54,069 nt of DNA, taken from NCBI GenBank assembly GCA_025359505.1, contig JANYHH010000048.1, positions 1 through 54,069 on the forward strand, written 5' to 3'. Below are positions 36,084-44,747 of this stretch, one piece after another. Numbering within the stretch: position 1 is the first letter of the stretch; each line of letters starts with the position of its first letter. Source of the stretch: Deinococcales bacterium (lineage in GTDB: Bacteria; Deinococcota; Deinococci; Deinococcales; JAAFIG01). Under the pieces are notes generated by a model. It searched no databases. It was given only the letters and a program-made list of their open reading frames with translations, and was not told the DNA's origin. A program made the translations under genes and the position numbers.

Positions 36084-37739
36084 TTACTCAAGAACTGCGC
36101 CGTCCTTGGCACTCGACACCAACCGAGCGTAGCGCCCAAACAACCCCGTCGTGAACTCGAGCGGCGGCGCGACCCACACTGCCCGGCGCGACTCGAGAAC
36201 TTCACTGTTGACCTCGAGTTGCAATGTGCCCGCGTCGCAGTCAATATGAATAGTGTCGCCCTCCTGCACCAGTGCAATCGGCCCGCCGACCTGTGCTTCC
36301 GGTGCGACGTGACCGATCATCAAACCCTTCGTGCCGCCGCTGAAGCGCCCGTCGGTCACGAGTGCCACGTCTGCGCCGATGCCCTCGCCGACAATCGCGC
36401 TGGTGACGGACAGCATCTCGGGCATGCCCGGAGCGCCCTTCGGGCCGACGTAACGAATCACGACGACATCCCCGGGTTTCAGTTGCTTCTCGAGCACCGC
36501 TTTCATCGCCGCTTCCTCAGTGTCGAAGACTCGAGCCTTGCCCGTGAACTGCTTGCGTTCCGTGCCCGCGAGTTTCAGCACCGAGCCGTCCGGTGCGAGC
36601 GAACCGGTCAAGATGCACAAACCGCCTGTCGGCTTGAACGCCGTTTCCTTGGTCACGACAACCTTTTGCCCCGGCGTCTCCACGACATCGCGCACTTCAT
36701 CCTCGAGCGATTTGCCCGTGACCGTCATCTGCGAGCCGTCGATCAACCCGCCATCAATCAAGCGCTTGATAATCAGCGGAATGCCGCCCGCTTCCCACAG
36801 TTCCCACGCGGTGTACTGCCCCCACGGGCGCATGTCGGCGATCACCGGCGTGGCGCGGGAGATGCGATCAAAATCGGCTAGCTCGAGGCGGATGTTGGCT
36901 TCCCTCGCCATTGCAATCAGGTGCAGCACCGCGTTGGTGCTGCCGCCCGTCGCGGCGACGGCGGCGATTGCGTTGAAAAACGATTGCTTCGTCACGAAAT
37001 CCAGCGGTTTTCGGTCGTGTTTGATCGCGTCCGCCAAGACGTGCGCTGCCTTGCGCGTAGCGTCCTTCTTCTCCGGCGCAGTCGCTGGGATGCTGTTGTA
37101 CCCGACTGGTGCTAAACCCAGCACCTCGAGCACCATGCTCATCGTGTTGGCCGTGTACTGACCGCCGCACGCGCCCGCGCCGGGGATCGCGGCCATTTCG
37201 ATCTCTAAGAGTTCCGCGTCGCTGACCTTACCAGCCGCGTGACCGCCGACGGCTTCGAAGACGCTGACCACCGTCAAGGTCTTACCGTTCAACCTGCCCG
37301 GCGCGATGCTGCCGCCGTACAGCACCAGACTGGGCACGTTGGCCCGCAGCACGCCCATCACGCCGCCCGGATTGGTCTTGTCGCAGGCGACCAGCGCGAC
37401 CATCGCGTCGTACATGTAGCCCTGTGCGACGAGTTCGATGCTGTCGGCGATCACCTCGCGGCTGACCAGACTCGCTCGCATCCCCGGCGTGCCCATGCTG
37501 ATGCCATCTGAAATCGCGGGCGCACCGAATTCAAACGACATCAAACCCGCCTCGAGACAGCCCGCTTTGAAATCCACCGCCAGATCGCGCAAGTGGTAAT
37601 TGCACGGCATGCCGTCCGTCCACGTGTTGACCACGCCGACCCACGGGCGTTTGAAATCCGCGTCCGTCAACCCAATGGCGCGGAGCATGCTGCGGGCGGG
37701 GGCTTGCTGCGGGCCAACCTTGATCCGATCTGAACGCAT
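36084..37739 (-). CDS. ilvD: dihydroxy-acid dehydratase
   Basis: 551 residues. Iron-sulfur dehydratase of valine, isoleucine and pantothenate synthesis. Cluster cysteines are seen in [16 protein letters not shown] and [12 protein letters not shown]; the C-terminal [17 protein letters not shown] motif is conserved. The three-Cys pattern fits the 2Fe-2S class. TACAAT on the minus strand (37750-37745) ends 5 nt before the ATG, so the message is probably leaderless. No other ilv gene is nearby. Confidence 0.97.
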   Translation of the reverse strand: MRSDRIKVGPQQAPARSMLRAIGLTDADFKRPWVGVVNTWTDGMPCNYHLRDLAVDFKAGCLEAGLMSFEFGAPAISDGISMGTPGMRASLVSREVIADSIELVAQGYMYDAMVALVACDKTNPGGVMGVLRANVPSLVLYGGSIAPGRLNGKTLTVVSVFEAVGGHAAGKVSDAELLEIEMAAIPGAGACGGQYTANTMSMVLEVLGLAPVGYNSIPATAPEKKDATRKAAHVLADAIKHDRKPLDFVTKQSFFNAIAAVAATGGSTNAVLHLIAMAREANIRLELADFDRISRATPVIADMRPWGQYTAWELWEAGGIPLIIKRLIDGGLIDGSQMTVTGKSLEDEVRDVVETPGQKVVVTKETAFKPTGGLCILTGSLAPDGSVLKLAGTERKQFTGKARVFDTEEAAMKAVLEKQLKPGDVVVIRYVGPKGAPGMPEMLSVTSAIVGEGIGADVALVTDGRFSGGTKGLMIGHVAPEAQVGGPIALVQEGDTIHIDCDAGTLQLEVNSEVLESRRAVWVAPPLEFTTGLFGRYARLVSSAKDGAVLE

Positions 37740-37744
37740 GGCGC

Positions 37745-37750
37745 ATTGTA
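37745..37750 (-). promoter_or_regulatory. -10 box of leaderless ilvD
   Basis: TACAAT, 5 nt before the ilvD start; CTCGAG directly abuts it upstream and no good -35 is visible. Confidence 0.5.
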
Positions 37751-37817
37751 ACTCGAGGAGGCATCACTCGAGGGAATGGTGTTGATTGCAGTCTCGAGAT
37801 AAATTTTTGTTGTCATG

Positions 37818-37853
37818 GGGCGGCGCTGTTGGTAGAGACGACCGACCGCCCCT
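37818..37853. repeat. GGGGCGG hairpin repeat with TGGTAGAGACGACCGACCG core
   Basis: GGGGCGG pairs with CCGCCCC around a GTTGGTAGAGACGACCGA-type core. The wording is common to intergenic repeats in several bacterial groups and resembles the frame of the copies at 2954 and 44644 (GGGGC..GCCCC next to TAG or GTA). Confidence 0.4.
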
Positions 37854-37937
37854 AGAATTGGGCGTTCACGCATTCAGTGAATTTTAGCCTCGAGTCCCAC
37901 GCAAACCTTCTCAAGCAAGCGCTCACCGCTCGAGGTT

Positions 37938-38546
37938 TCAGTACGTCTGCGTGGACTCGTAGTACGCGGATCCACCGAAGTTCCTGACCGCGCCGTAAAA
38001 GACCAACGCGTCGGCTTTGCACGCAACGCGCAGCGGCGCTTGATACCAGCGGCTCCAGCGGCGGTCGCAGTTGAGGTACATGTTGGACAAGAAGCGGCTG
38101 TCCACGAGTTTCCGCACCGTTTCATTGCGCCCAGCCGCGTATTTGGAAACGTTGCGGTAGCCAAAGTCATGCTGACGGCAGGCGGTCGTATCAAAAATTA
38201 CGGGCGGCGTCGGGCCGCTGCATCCGTCGTCCGACCAGTCAGGGCCACTCGTTTGACGGTAGTAATCCGACAGGTACGTCTCATACGTGATACCCGTCGC
38301 CACGAACAATGTGTCGTCGTAATTCGGGAAGCGAATCACCACTTGCGCCCGAAGCTGCGCTGTGGCTGACTCGAGACCGACCGTGTTTTCAACGCCGAGC
38401 GCGTCGATCTGCGCTTCACTCAAGTTACGAATCTGTGCCGCGTCCAAGCTCGGAATCGTCTCGAGCGTCACAGCGACTGGTGGCACGGGTTGATTGGCGC
38501 AACTGGCGAGCAGCGCGAGCGTCAGCAGCAGAGCAATTCTTTTCAT
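37938..38546 (-). CDS. prokaryotic phospholipase A2-like lipoprotein
   Basis: 202 residues. Lipoprotein signal peptide MKRIALLLTLALLASC with lipobox LLASC. The body carries DGCSGPTPPV and CRQHDFGYRN, the calcium-loop and His-Asp catalytic motifs of the bacterial/fungal PLA2 family, and conserved Cys pairs. It would act on phospholipids at the outer face of the cell. ATG 38546 is preferred to an upstream codon since the signal peptide starts there. Located in a run of minus-strand accessory genes. Confidence 0.85.
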   Translation of the reverse strand: MKRIALLLTLALLASCANQPVPPVAVTLETIPSLDAAQIRNLSEAQIDALGVENTVGLESATAQLRAQVVIRFPNYDDTLFVATGITYETYLSDYYRQTSGPDWSDDGCSGPTPPVIFDTTACRQHDFGYRNVSKYAAGRNETVRKLVDSRFLSNMYLNCDRRWSRWYQAPLRVACKADALVFYGAVRNFGGSAYYESTQTY

Positions 38547-38591
38547 GGCTTCACGGTACACGCTGCGCGGGGCAAATGGGTAAGGATCGCG

Positions 38592-39140
38592 TCAGCTCAG
38601 CAACTCGAGGCCATCGTAAATCTGATCCAGCGTCAACGTCGCTCCAATGCACGGAATATCAATTTCGCCATGACCCTCGAGTGTTTCTACCAACCACTGC
38701 TGACCCTGACGTTTGTAAACCACCGCGAGTCTCGAGTTCTGCTCCAACAACACGTAGCGCTCCACGCTGAGGATTCTGGTGTACTCCGCTAATTTCTTGT
38801 TGCTATCGGTGTCCGCGCTCGAGTCGGAGATTACCTCGAGCAAAAAGCACGGCGTTTCTTCGATGCGCGGGTCGTCGCTGCTCAGGCAGTTGAGCATCAC
38901 GTCCGGGTAACGGTAACGACCCGTTTGCAAGCGCAGTTGAATCGTTTTGGTCTGCAAGCGACAACCCAGCGCTCTGGCTTTTTGGCGCAGCGCGAAGACA
39001 ATGTTCAGTACGATTTCCTCGTGACGCTTCGTTTCACCCGCCATCGCAACAAGCTGACCGTCCACGAACTCGTGGCGGGTCTCGCTGAGCCGTTCGCGCT
39101 CGAGGTACTGGGCTTCGGTGAGCCGTGCGACTTGCGTCAT
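38592..39140 (-). CDS. Uma2-family (DUF820) putative endonuclease
   Basis: 182 residues. Core PD-(D/E)XK-like motifs: RYPDVML (about 77-83) and FLLEVISDSS with following KLAEYT, plus TRHEFVDGQLVAMAG at the N-terminus. Family members are abundant in Cyanobacteria and Deinococcota, with nuclease fold but unproven role. TATACT (39152-39147) ends 6 nt before the ATG: leaderless. Confidence 0.9.
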   Translation of the reverse strand: MTQVARLTEAQYLERERLSETRHEFVDGQLVAMAGETKRHEEIVLNIVFALRQKARALGCRLQTKTIQLRLQTGRYRYPDVMLNCLSSDDPRIEETPCFLLEVISDSSADTDSNKKLAEYTRILSVERYVLLEQNSRLAVVYKRQGQQWLVETLEGHGEIDIPCIGATLTLDQIYDGLELLS

Positions 39141-39146
39141 GCCCAG

Positions 39147-39152
39147 AGTATA
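39147..39152 (-). promoter_or_regulatory. -10 box of leaderless Uma2 gene
   Basis: A near-consensus TATACT, 6 nt from the start codon at 39140; no clear -35. Confidence 0.55.
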
Positions 39153-39222
39153 GCGGGCCGTGAACGCAACAAAGCTCGAGATCGGGCGGTGATTCCCAGT
39201 CTCGAGCCTCGAGTGATGCGGG

Positions 39223-39879
39223 TTACTCTGGCAGGTTGTAGAACTTACGCACCGCGTTGTAATCGTTGAGGTTCAAGCCGCTTGCCTTGGCGAGCGTGAC
39301 GTTGCTCGAGGCGGGGATGATGATGACGCGCAACCGCGACCATACGAATGTGCTTGAGCCGTAAACGTAAAAGCTTCCGTTGACGTTATAGATGCTCGTG
39401 CCAATCTTGAGGCTCGTGCCGCTGATGTAAAAAGCAGCAGCAGTTACATAATTACCATTATCATTGATTCCGGGCGTTGGCCACCAAGTGTTTGGGTTGA
39501 TGCTAAGTTCATGGTAAACGAGCACGGTACTGGCATCAAGTTGAGCTTGAGTAATGTTGGGAACGGTGTAAGCCACAACGGAACTGGAGCTGCTAAAGGT
39601 TCTCGAGCCGAAGGTGTACTGCTGGACGTTGGCGTTGCCTGTCGGGCCTTGGGGGCCTGTGGGGCCAGTAGGGCCGGGCGTACCGCTCGGGCCTTGCGGG
39701 CCTGTGGGGCCGGTTGCACCAATCGGGCCCGTCGCACCGGGTGTGCCATTCGGCCCTTGTGGGCCCGTCGCCCCTGTCGCCCCTGTCGCCCCCGTTGCAC
39801 CCGTCGGGCCGGGTGTGCCGCCGCAAGCCGTGAACAGTAACGCGCCCGCTGCCAGTGCCATCATCAATACGTGCTTCAT
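39223..39879 (-). CDS. collagen-like repeat lipoprotein
   Basis: 218 residues. Lipoprotein signal (LLFTAC lipobox, Cys19). About twenty Gly-X-Y triplets follow (residues 20-81), mainly GPT, GAT, GPQ and GTP, so a collagen triple-helix stalk is expected. A globular beta-rich C-terminal domain of about 135 residues may trimerise or bind a ligand. GGAGAACC precedes the ATG. The DNA of the repeat region is a GGGCC-rich array that could vary in copy number by slippage. Confidence 0.88.
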   Translation of the reverse strand: MKHVLMMALAAGALLFTACGGTPGPTGATGATGATGATGPQGPNGTPGATGPIGATGPTGPQGPSGTPGPTGPTGPQGPTGNANVQQYTFGSRTFSSSSSVVAYTVPNITQAQLDASTVLVYHELSINPNTWWPTPGINDNGNYVTAAAFYISGTSLKIGTSIYNVNGSFYVYGSSTFVWSRLRVIIIPASSNVTLAKASGLNLNDYNAVRKFYNLPE

Positions 39880-40019
39880 GGTTCTCCTCGTCTGAATCGG
39901 CGCTCTGAGCGCAACGCCCTACGATCCAGACTAGCAGCGATCAAAATTGATGCGAGGAAATACCGATATTTTCACGTTCTGCACAGCCTAAACTCGAGAC
40001 AGAAAACCCTCGCTCGAGC

Positions 40020-40466
40020 TTACTCGAGGCTGGCTTCGATCACGATTTCAATGTCCCCGCGCAGGCTGCCCGCCACCGAGCAGTATTTCTCAAAGCTCAG
40101 CCGTGCGGCTTTCTCGAGTTGCGCTGCCGTCACGTTCTCGCCGCCTCCAATGTGCCGCATGACGATTTTGGTGTACCGCGCTGGGATGCCGTCAGAGCGC
40201 GTTCCCTCGAGTTCAATTCTGTACCGCGCCAGCGGCGTGCGGCGCTTTGCCATGATGTCCTGCACGTCCACCGCGCTGCAACTGCCCAGCGCCGCCAGCA
40301 ATGCCTCCATCGGGCCCAAGCCGATGCTCGAGGGGTCAGTGTCGCTGGGGGCTTCGTGGTGGGCTTCCAACGTGATGCGGTCGCCACGCGGATTCTGCGC
40401 CACGAACCTCGAGTGTTTGCTGCCGCCCGCGTCCAGCGCGTCGATCGAAACGATTTTGCTGCTCAT
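40020..40466 (-). CDS. OsmC/Ohr-family protein
   Basis: 148 residues from ATG 40466, with TAGGAGTGAG before it. The two redox cysteines are in ALGSCSAVDV and EKYCSVAGSL, with the catalytic Glu in GPMEALLAAL; this is the OsmC branch that reduces organic hydroperoxides. A terminal-inverted-repeat element (40479-40605) sits directly upstream and may carry or disturb its promoter. Confidence 0.92.
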   Translation of the reverse strand: MSSKIVSIDALDAGGSKHSRFVAQNPRGDRITLEAHHEAPSDTDPSSIGLGPMEALLAALGSCSAVDVQDIMAKRRTPLARYRIELEGTRSDGIPARYTKIVMRHIGGGENVTAAQLEKAARLSFEKYCSVAGSLRGDIEIVIEASLE

Positions 40467-40478
40467 CTCACTCCTAGT

Positions 40479-40605
40479 ACCCCCCTGCGAAGTAGGGGGG
40501 AGGTCTCGAGTTTCACTCGAGCCGGGGGGTCGTGCGAGGCTCGAGCGCCCCAAGACCCCGAGCCGTTCCCAGAGGGAACGAGCGACCCCCTACTTCGCAG
40601 GGGGT
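40479..40605. mobile_element. 127-bp MITE-like element with 21-bp inverted ends
   Basis: The ends ACCCCCCTGCGAAGTAGGGG (40479-40498) and CCCCTACTTCGCAGGGGGT (40587-40605) are near-perfect inverted repeats; the interior has further small palindromes (GTTCCC/GGGAAC, CTCGAG pairs). No ORF. It may be a non-autonomous transposable element or REP doublet. No target duplication is obvious. Confidence 0.5.
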
Positions 40606-40641
40606 GACGGTAAGGCTGTAACTTACGGCTCGAGACGCTTA

Positions 40642-41622
40642 TCAGTCGGTGTGATGGGCGACTTGCCGCACGGACGCGCCGATCAGCGCCTCGAGTTCAG
40701 CTCGGCACAACAGCGCCCCCAGCCAGCGCGTCGGAATGGCGTTCGCGCCGAATTTCGCGCCCAGCAGCGCTCCAGCGACCGCGCCGGTCGTGTCCGCATC
40801 GCCGCCTTGGTTGGTGACGACGATCAAGCCAGCTTCTAACGTTTCGGCGTGTAAGAGCGCCCACGCGCCGACTTGCGCGGTGGCGAGCGTGTAGCCGCTG
40901 GTGTCGAGCGCACTGAGGGGGAGTCCATCAGCCCTCGCCACCCAATGGATGACATCATTCTCGAGCGTCGGGGTCAGCAGATCGAACGCATTTCTGGCCC
41001 AGATCACTTCGGAAACCGCGAACTCGAGGGCAGCGGTGACGTTGTTACCCGCGATCAGTGCGGCGATGCAGGCGTTCTGCCAGACGCTGCTTTCGACGCA
41101 GCGCTGATCGAAATGCGTCAACCGCGCAATTTCTACGGTTTCTAGCACTCTGGCTTCGCGGTCGCGCAGCCGCAATGCTCCCGTGGGGCTACAGCGCATA
41201 ATCGCGCCGTTGCCTGCGCTGGAATAACCGCTTTGCTCCCACGCGATGCGCCCGGCGTCGCGTGGACTGATGCCGCGCTGGACGTGAACCAAGGCTTCAC
41301 GCGTCAAAATGCCGACATCTGCGGGGCTGCCCTCGAGCCACGCTGAAAATCGACTGGCGACATCTTCCAACGAGTACCCGTGCGCGTAGCTTTGCAGCAC
41401 GCAGCGCGTCAACTGCGTGTCGTCGGTGATTTCGCCAGCGGGCAGTGAGAGCCAACCGCCGCCAATCAAATCCGTCACGGGCGGGTGTTGCTCAATTTGT
41501 TGCAAAGTTTTGAATTCATTGGTCGCGCCGAGCGCATCACCGATGGCTGAGCCGAGCAGCGAGCCGCGTATGCGCTCGAGCCAAACTGGTGAAATCGTTT
41601 CAAGCGTGGGTGAAAAAGTCAC
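40642..41622 (-). CDS. ADP-ribosylglycohydrolase family protein
   Basis: 326 residues, all helical. Metal-site motifs are GSAIGDALGA (about residues 23-32), ITDDTQLT (about 64-71) and NQGGDADTTGAVAGALLGA near the C-terminus, as in DraG/ARH hydrolases. It removes ADP-ribose from proteins or small molecules; the target is unknown. No DraT-like transferase is adjacent. Start GTG 41622. Confidence 0.92.
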   Translation of the reverse strand: MTFSPTLETISPVWLERIRGSLLGSAIGDALGATNEFKTLQQIEQHPPVTDLIGGGWLSLPAGEITDDTQLTRCVLQSYAHGYSLEDVASRFSAWLEGSPADVGILTREALVHVQRGISPRDAGRIAWEQSGYSSAGNGAIMRCSPTGALRLRDREARVLETVEIARLTHFDQRCVESSVWQNACIAALIAGNNVTAALEFAVSEVIWARNAFDLLTPTLENDVIHWVARADGLPLSALDTSGYTLATAQVGAWALLHAETLEAGLIVVTNQGGDADTTGAVAGALLGAKFGANAIPTRWLGALLCRAELEALIGASVRQVAHHTD

Positions 41623-41747
41623 TAGTGACGATGCTAACCATTCGCAGGAGGCGGGCGTGGTGCGTTTGCCGCTCGAGTCTTACAAATTTATCTCTTGGCT
41701 ACGCTGCTGTCTAGGCTGCGCCTTTTTTGAATCAAGGCGCGATGCGT

Positions 41748-41753
41748 TACTAT
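41748..41753 (+). promoter_or_regulatory. -10 box of hisC
   Basis: TACTAT ends 7 nt before GTG 41761, which suggests that GTG, not the overlapping ATG 41752, is the real leaderless start. Confidence 0.45.
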
Positions 41754-41760
41754 GAAGCCT

Positions 41761-42825
41761 GTGACTGCTTCAGTACGTAAAAAATCTGCGGTGCGCGAGG
41801 CGATCCTCAGCGCAGCCGCGTACCCGTTCACGCCGATTGATGCGCCCGTGAAGCTCGACCAGAACGAGAGTGGCTACGATTTCCCGCCCTCCCTAAAAGC
41901 GCTGGCCCTCGAGCGGCTGGGTGAGACCGCTTGGAACCGTTACCCAGAGATGAACGCCGACAGCTTGCGCGTCGCGCTGTCGCGTTACCTGCACTGGGAC
42001 GCACGGGGGCTGGTCGTGACGACGGGCAGCAACGTGTTGATTCACGCGCTGGCGCAAATCGCGGGCTTGGGCGCTCGGGTGTTGACGGTCGCGCCCGCGT
42101 TCAGTTTGTACACGCTGTCGGCCAAGCTTTTGGAGACCGAACTGACGCAAATTCCGCTCGAGCCAGATTTCGCACTGCCGATCCCCGCGCTGCTGAGCGA
42201 GTTAGGGCGCGGCTCGGGCGTGCTCTATCTGGCGGAGCCGCACGCACCGACGGGGGCGCTGCATGACCCAGCAAAGCTCGAGGAGCTGATTCGCGCTGCC
42301 CAGAATTGGATCGTCGTGATCGACGAAGCCTACGTCGAATACGCGCAGATTGACCACACCGCGTTCCTCGAGCATGAAAACGTCTGCATCTTACGGACGT
42401 TTTCCAAAGCGTGGGGACTGGGCGGTCTGCGCCTTGGGTATCTGATGGCGCAGCCAGCATTAGCGAGTCAGGTGCAAAAAATTCTCGCGCCGTTCAACGT
42501 CTCCCTGCTGCATACCGTGATCGCCAGCGCCGCTTTGGAGAACCCCGCCTACGTCACCGAGCGCGTGAACGAAGCGATCCTCGAGCGTGACCGCGTGTAC
42601 ACGGCGCTGCGCGAGCATCCGACGTGGCATATTTACCCGTCGCATGCCAACTATCACCTGATCCGCACTTCAGACGCGGCACTGGCGCACAGGCAACTCT
42701 TGGAATGCGGCGTGCTGGTGCGCCGCCAAGACAGCCTGCTGGGTTTAGAAGGCTGCATCCGCGTGTCCATCGGCACGCCCGCTGAGAACACGGCGTTTAT
42801 CAGCGCTGCCAAGGAGCTGGTATGA
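41761..42825 (+). CDS. hisC: histidinol-phosphate aminotransferase
   Basis: About 354 residues. PLP-dependent step of histidine synthesis. KLDQNESGYDFP at the N-terminus, YLAEPHAPTG, VIDEAYVEY and the PLP lysine in RTFSKAWGLGGLRLGY identify it. The start is GTG 41761 or ATG 41752; the -10 box position favours the former. It overlaps hisB by 4 bp, forming a two-gene his operon. Confidence 0.95.
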   Translation: MTASVRKKSAVREAILSAAAYPFTPIDAPVKLDQNESGYDFPPSLKALALERLGETAWNRYPEMNADSLRVALSRYLHWDARGLVVTTGSNVLIHALAQIAGLGARVLTVAPAFSLYTLSAKLLETELTQIPLEPDFALPIPALLSELGRGSGVLYLAEPHAPTGALHDPAKLEELIRAAQNWIVVIDEAYVEYAQIDHTAFLEHENVCILRTFSKAWGLGGLRLGYLMAQPALASQVQKILAPFNVSLLHTVIASAALENPAYVTERVNEAILERDRVYTALREHPTWHIYPSHANYHLIRTSDAALAHRQLLECGVLVRRQDSLLGLEGCIRVSIGTPAENTAFISAAKELV

Positions 42826-43409
42826 CTCGAGCTGCCGCCGTGACCCGCAACACTTTAGAGACGCAGATCACACTGGCGATTGACCTTGACCAGCCCTTGG
42901 AGGGCAAAATCAGCACTGGACACGGTTTTTTGGATCACATGATCGAGCAGATAAGGCGTCACGGGCGCTTGGGATTGGTGCTCAATGCGACGGGTGATCT
43001 ACACGTCGACGTGCATCATTTGGCAGAAGACACGGGCATTACGCTCGGGCAAGCCGTACACCAAGCCTTGGGTAACAAACAGGGCTTGGAGCGCTACGCC
43101 GACGCGTTCGTGCCAATGGATGAGACGCTGGCGCACGTTGTGCTGGACTTCAGCGGCCGCGCCCACCTCGAATTCAGACCAGAAACGCTCGAGGTGGTTG
43201 GCGACGCGGGCGGTTTCAACGTCTATCACCTGCGCGAGTTCCTGCGCGGCTTCTGCAATCACGCGGGCGTGACGCTGCACGTGCGTTTACTCACGGGCAG
43301 AGAAGCGCATCACGTGATCGAAGCGATTTTCAAAGCCTTCGCTCGAGCCTTGTATGCCGCGACTCGAGTGACGCACGACGCGCTGCCCAGCACGAAGGGG
43401 ATGCTCTAG
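42822..43409 (+). CDS. hisB: imidazoleglycerol-phosphate dehydratase
   Basis: 195 residues. Mn-binding repeats are seen as GHGFLDHMIEQ and DVHHLAEDTGI in the first half, then ETLAHVVLDFSGR and EAHHVIEAIFKAFARAL in the second. It dehydrates imidazole glycerol phosphate. It is monofunctional (no phosphatase domain). The start lies in the hisC stop. Confidence 0.97.
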   Translation: MTRAAAVTRNTLETQITLAIDLDQPLEGKISTGHGFLDHMIEQIRRHGRLGLVLNATGDLHVDVHHLAEDTGITLGQAVHQALGNKQGLERYADAFVPMDETLAHVVLDFSGRAHLEFRPETLEVVGDAGGFNVYHLREFLRGFCNHAGVTLHVRLLTGREAHHVIEAIFKAFARALYAATRVTHDALPSTKGML

Positions 43410-43441
43410 CGAAAGCAGGGCGCAGCGTGTCCATGATTTTT

Positions 43442-43490
43442 CGCCTCTCCCTCGGTGGGAGAGGCCGCCGCGCAGCGGCGGGTGAGGGGG
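43442..43490. repeat. CTCTCCC-GGGAGAG hairpin repeat
   Basis: CCTCTCCC-tcggt-GGGAGAGG followed by CCGCCGC-gcag-CGGCGGGTGAGGGGG: two adjacent hairpins, related in wording to the element at 33975-34018. Lies between hisB and tsaD. Confidence 0.45.
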
Positions 43491-43559
43491 GCGAGCGCCA
43501 GCGAGTTGCCTTTGACCCTCGTTCTCGAGCAAGCTTTGCGAAGTGACGTTGGAGGAACA

Positions 43560-44564
43560 GTGCTGGTTCTAGGGATTGACACAAGCTGCGATGACACCGG
43601 TGTCGGCATCGTCCAAGACGGGCGCGTGCTGTCCAACGTCATCGCCTCGCAAGCCCTGCACGCCGCTTTCGGCGGCGTGATGCCCGAACTCGCCTCGAGA
43701 GCGCACCTGACCGAGCTGGACGCCTGCGTGCAACTCGCGCTCGAGGGGGCGAACGTGAACCTCGAGCAGATTGACGTGATCGCCGCGACACGCGGGCCCG
43801 GTTTGTCGGGTTCCTTGCTGGTCGGTTTCACTTATGCCAAAGGGCTGGCGTTTGCCACTAAAAAAATCTTCTACGCCATGCACCATTTAGAGGGTCACAT
43901 CCAGAGCGCCCTCGCCAGTGACCCGACCCTCGAGCCGCCGTTCATCGCGCTGATCGCCTCGGGTGGGCACACGCACTTGTTCGACTGCGCGGTGTCGGGC
44001 ACGTACACACTGATCGGTGCGACGAGGGATGATGCGGTTGGAGAGGCGTTTGATAAAGTCGGGCGCTTGCTGGGACTCGGCTTTCCCGGTGGGCCAGCGA
44101 TTTCTAAGGCGGCGCTCGCAGGCAACCCGCACGCCTACCCGTTCACCGTGCCACTGCGCGGGCAGACGGGCTTCGAGTTCAGTTTTTCCGGCCTTAAAAA
44201 CGCCGCTCGGCTGGCGGTCGAAGCGAGGGACAGGGGAGAGGTCACGGTCAGCGTGGCTGACCTCGCCGCGAGTTTCCAGCGCGTCGCGGTTGCCGCACTC
44301 GTCACGACCACCGCTCGAGCCGCCAAGCGGTTGCAGCGTCGCGTGATCGTCGTCTCCGGCGGCGTCGCTGCGAACCGCGCCTTGAGAGATGCGTTCGCGG
44401 TGCTTGAGAAGAAAGAGGGTCTGCGCGTGCTGTTCCCGCCTGCGGATCTCAACACCGATAACGGCGCGATGATCGCGCTGGCGGGATTCGTGCGGGCGGC
44501 ACGTGGTGAAGCGGGCGACAGGTTTGATGTGAGCGTCGTGCCGTACTGGGTGCTGGCAGGCTAA
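43560..44564 (+). CDS. tsaD: tRNA N6-threonylcarbamoyladenosine transferase catalytic subunit
   Basis: 334 residues from GTG 43560 (GGAGGAACA just before). ASKHA-fold enzyme making t6A37 in ANN-decoding tRNAs. LGIDTSCDDTGVGIV, the metal-binding HHLEGHIQSAL (His-x3-His) and ASGGHTHL plus VSGGVAANRALRDAF are present. A longer upstream frame overlaps the repeat and is rejected. TsaB/TsaE/TsaC are not in the window. Confidence 0.96.
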   Translation: MLVLGIDTSCDDTGVGIVQDGRVLSNVIASQALHAAFGGVMPELASRAHLTELDACVQLALEGANVNLEQIDVIAATRGPGLSGSLLVGFTYAKGLAFATKKIFYAMHHLEGHIQSALASDPTLEPPFIALIASGGHTHLFDCAVSGTYTLIGATRDDAVGEAFDKVGRLLGLGFPGGPAISKAALAGNPHAYPFTVPLRGQTGFEFSFSGLKNAARLAVEARDRGEVTVSVADLAASFQRVAVAALVTTTARAAKRLQRRVIVVSGGVAANRALRDAFAVLEKKEGLRVLFPPADLNTDNGAMIALAGFVRAARGEAGDRFDVSVVPYWVLAG

Positions 44565-44643
44565 CTCGAGTCTCGAGGGTTTCATGTGGGCGGCGGCGCG
44601 TCGCACGGGAAACGACGTACTGCTCGAGTGGTTGCGCCGATGT

Positions 44644-44676
44644 CGTAGGGGCTTGCCACTGCAAGCCCCGTGCAAC
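44644..44676. repeat. dispersed hairpin repeat, copy 2
   Basis: The same frame as copy 1 (2954-2987): CGTAGGGGC at left, GCCCCGTGCAAC at right, with the hairpin GGGGCTTGC/GCAAGCCCC in place of the other stem. Confidence 0.55.
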
Positions 44677-44691
44677 GGTCGCACCGCACCC

Positions 44692-44725
44692 AAAGAAAAG
44701 CGGCTCGAGGCAATCCCCTCGAGCC
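44692..44725 (-). terminator. intrinsic terminator of secA
   Basis: Stem GGCTCGAGG/CCTCGAGCC (44702-44710 with 44717-44725) with a 6-nt loop; the minus strand continues CGCTTTTCTTT. Each arm contains CTCGAG. Confidence 0.75.
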
Positions 44726-44747
44726 AAAACTTTTGTCCTTTGCCAGA

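Noticed and set aside
43455..43559. A longer N-terminus of TsaD
   Set aside because: It would translate the hairpin repeat; the family starts at LVLGIDTSCDDT and a Shine-Dalgarno precedes GTG 43560.
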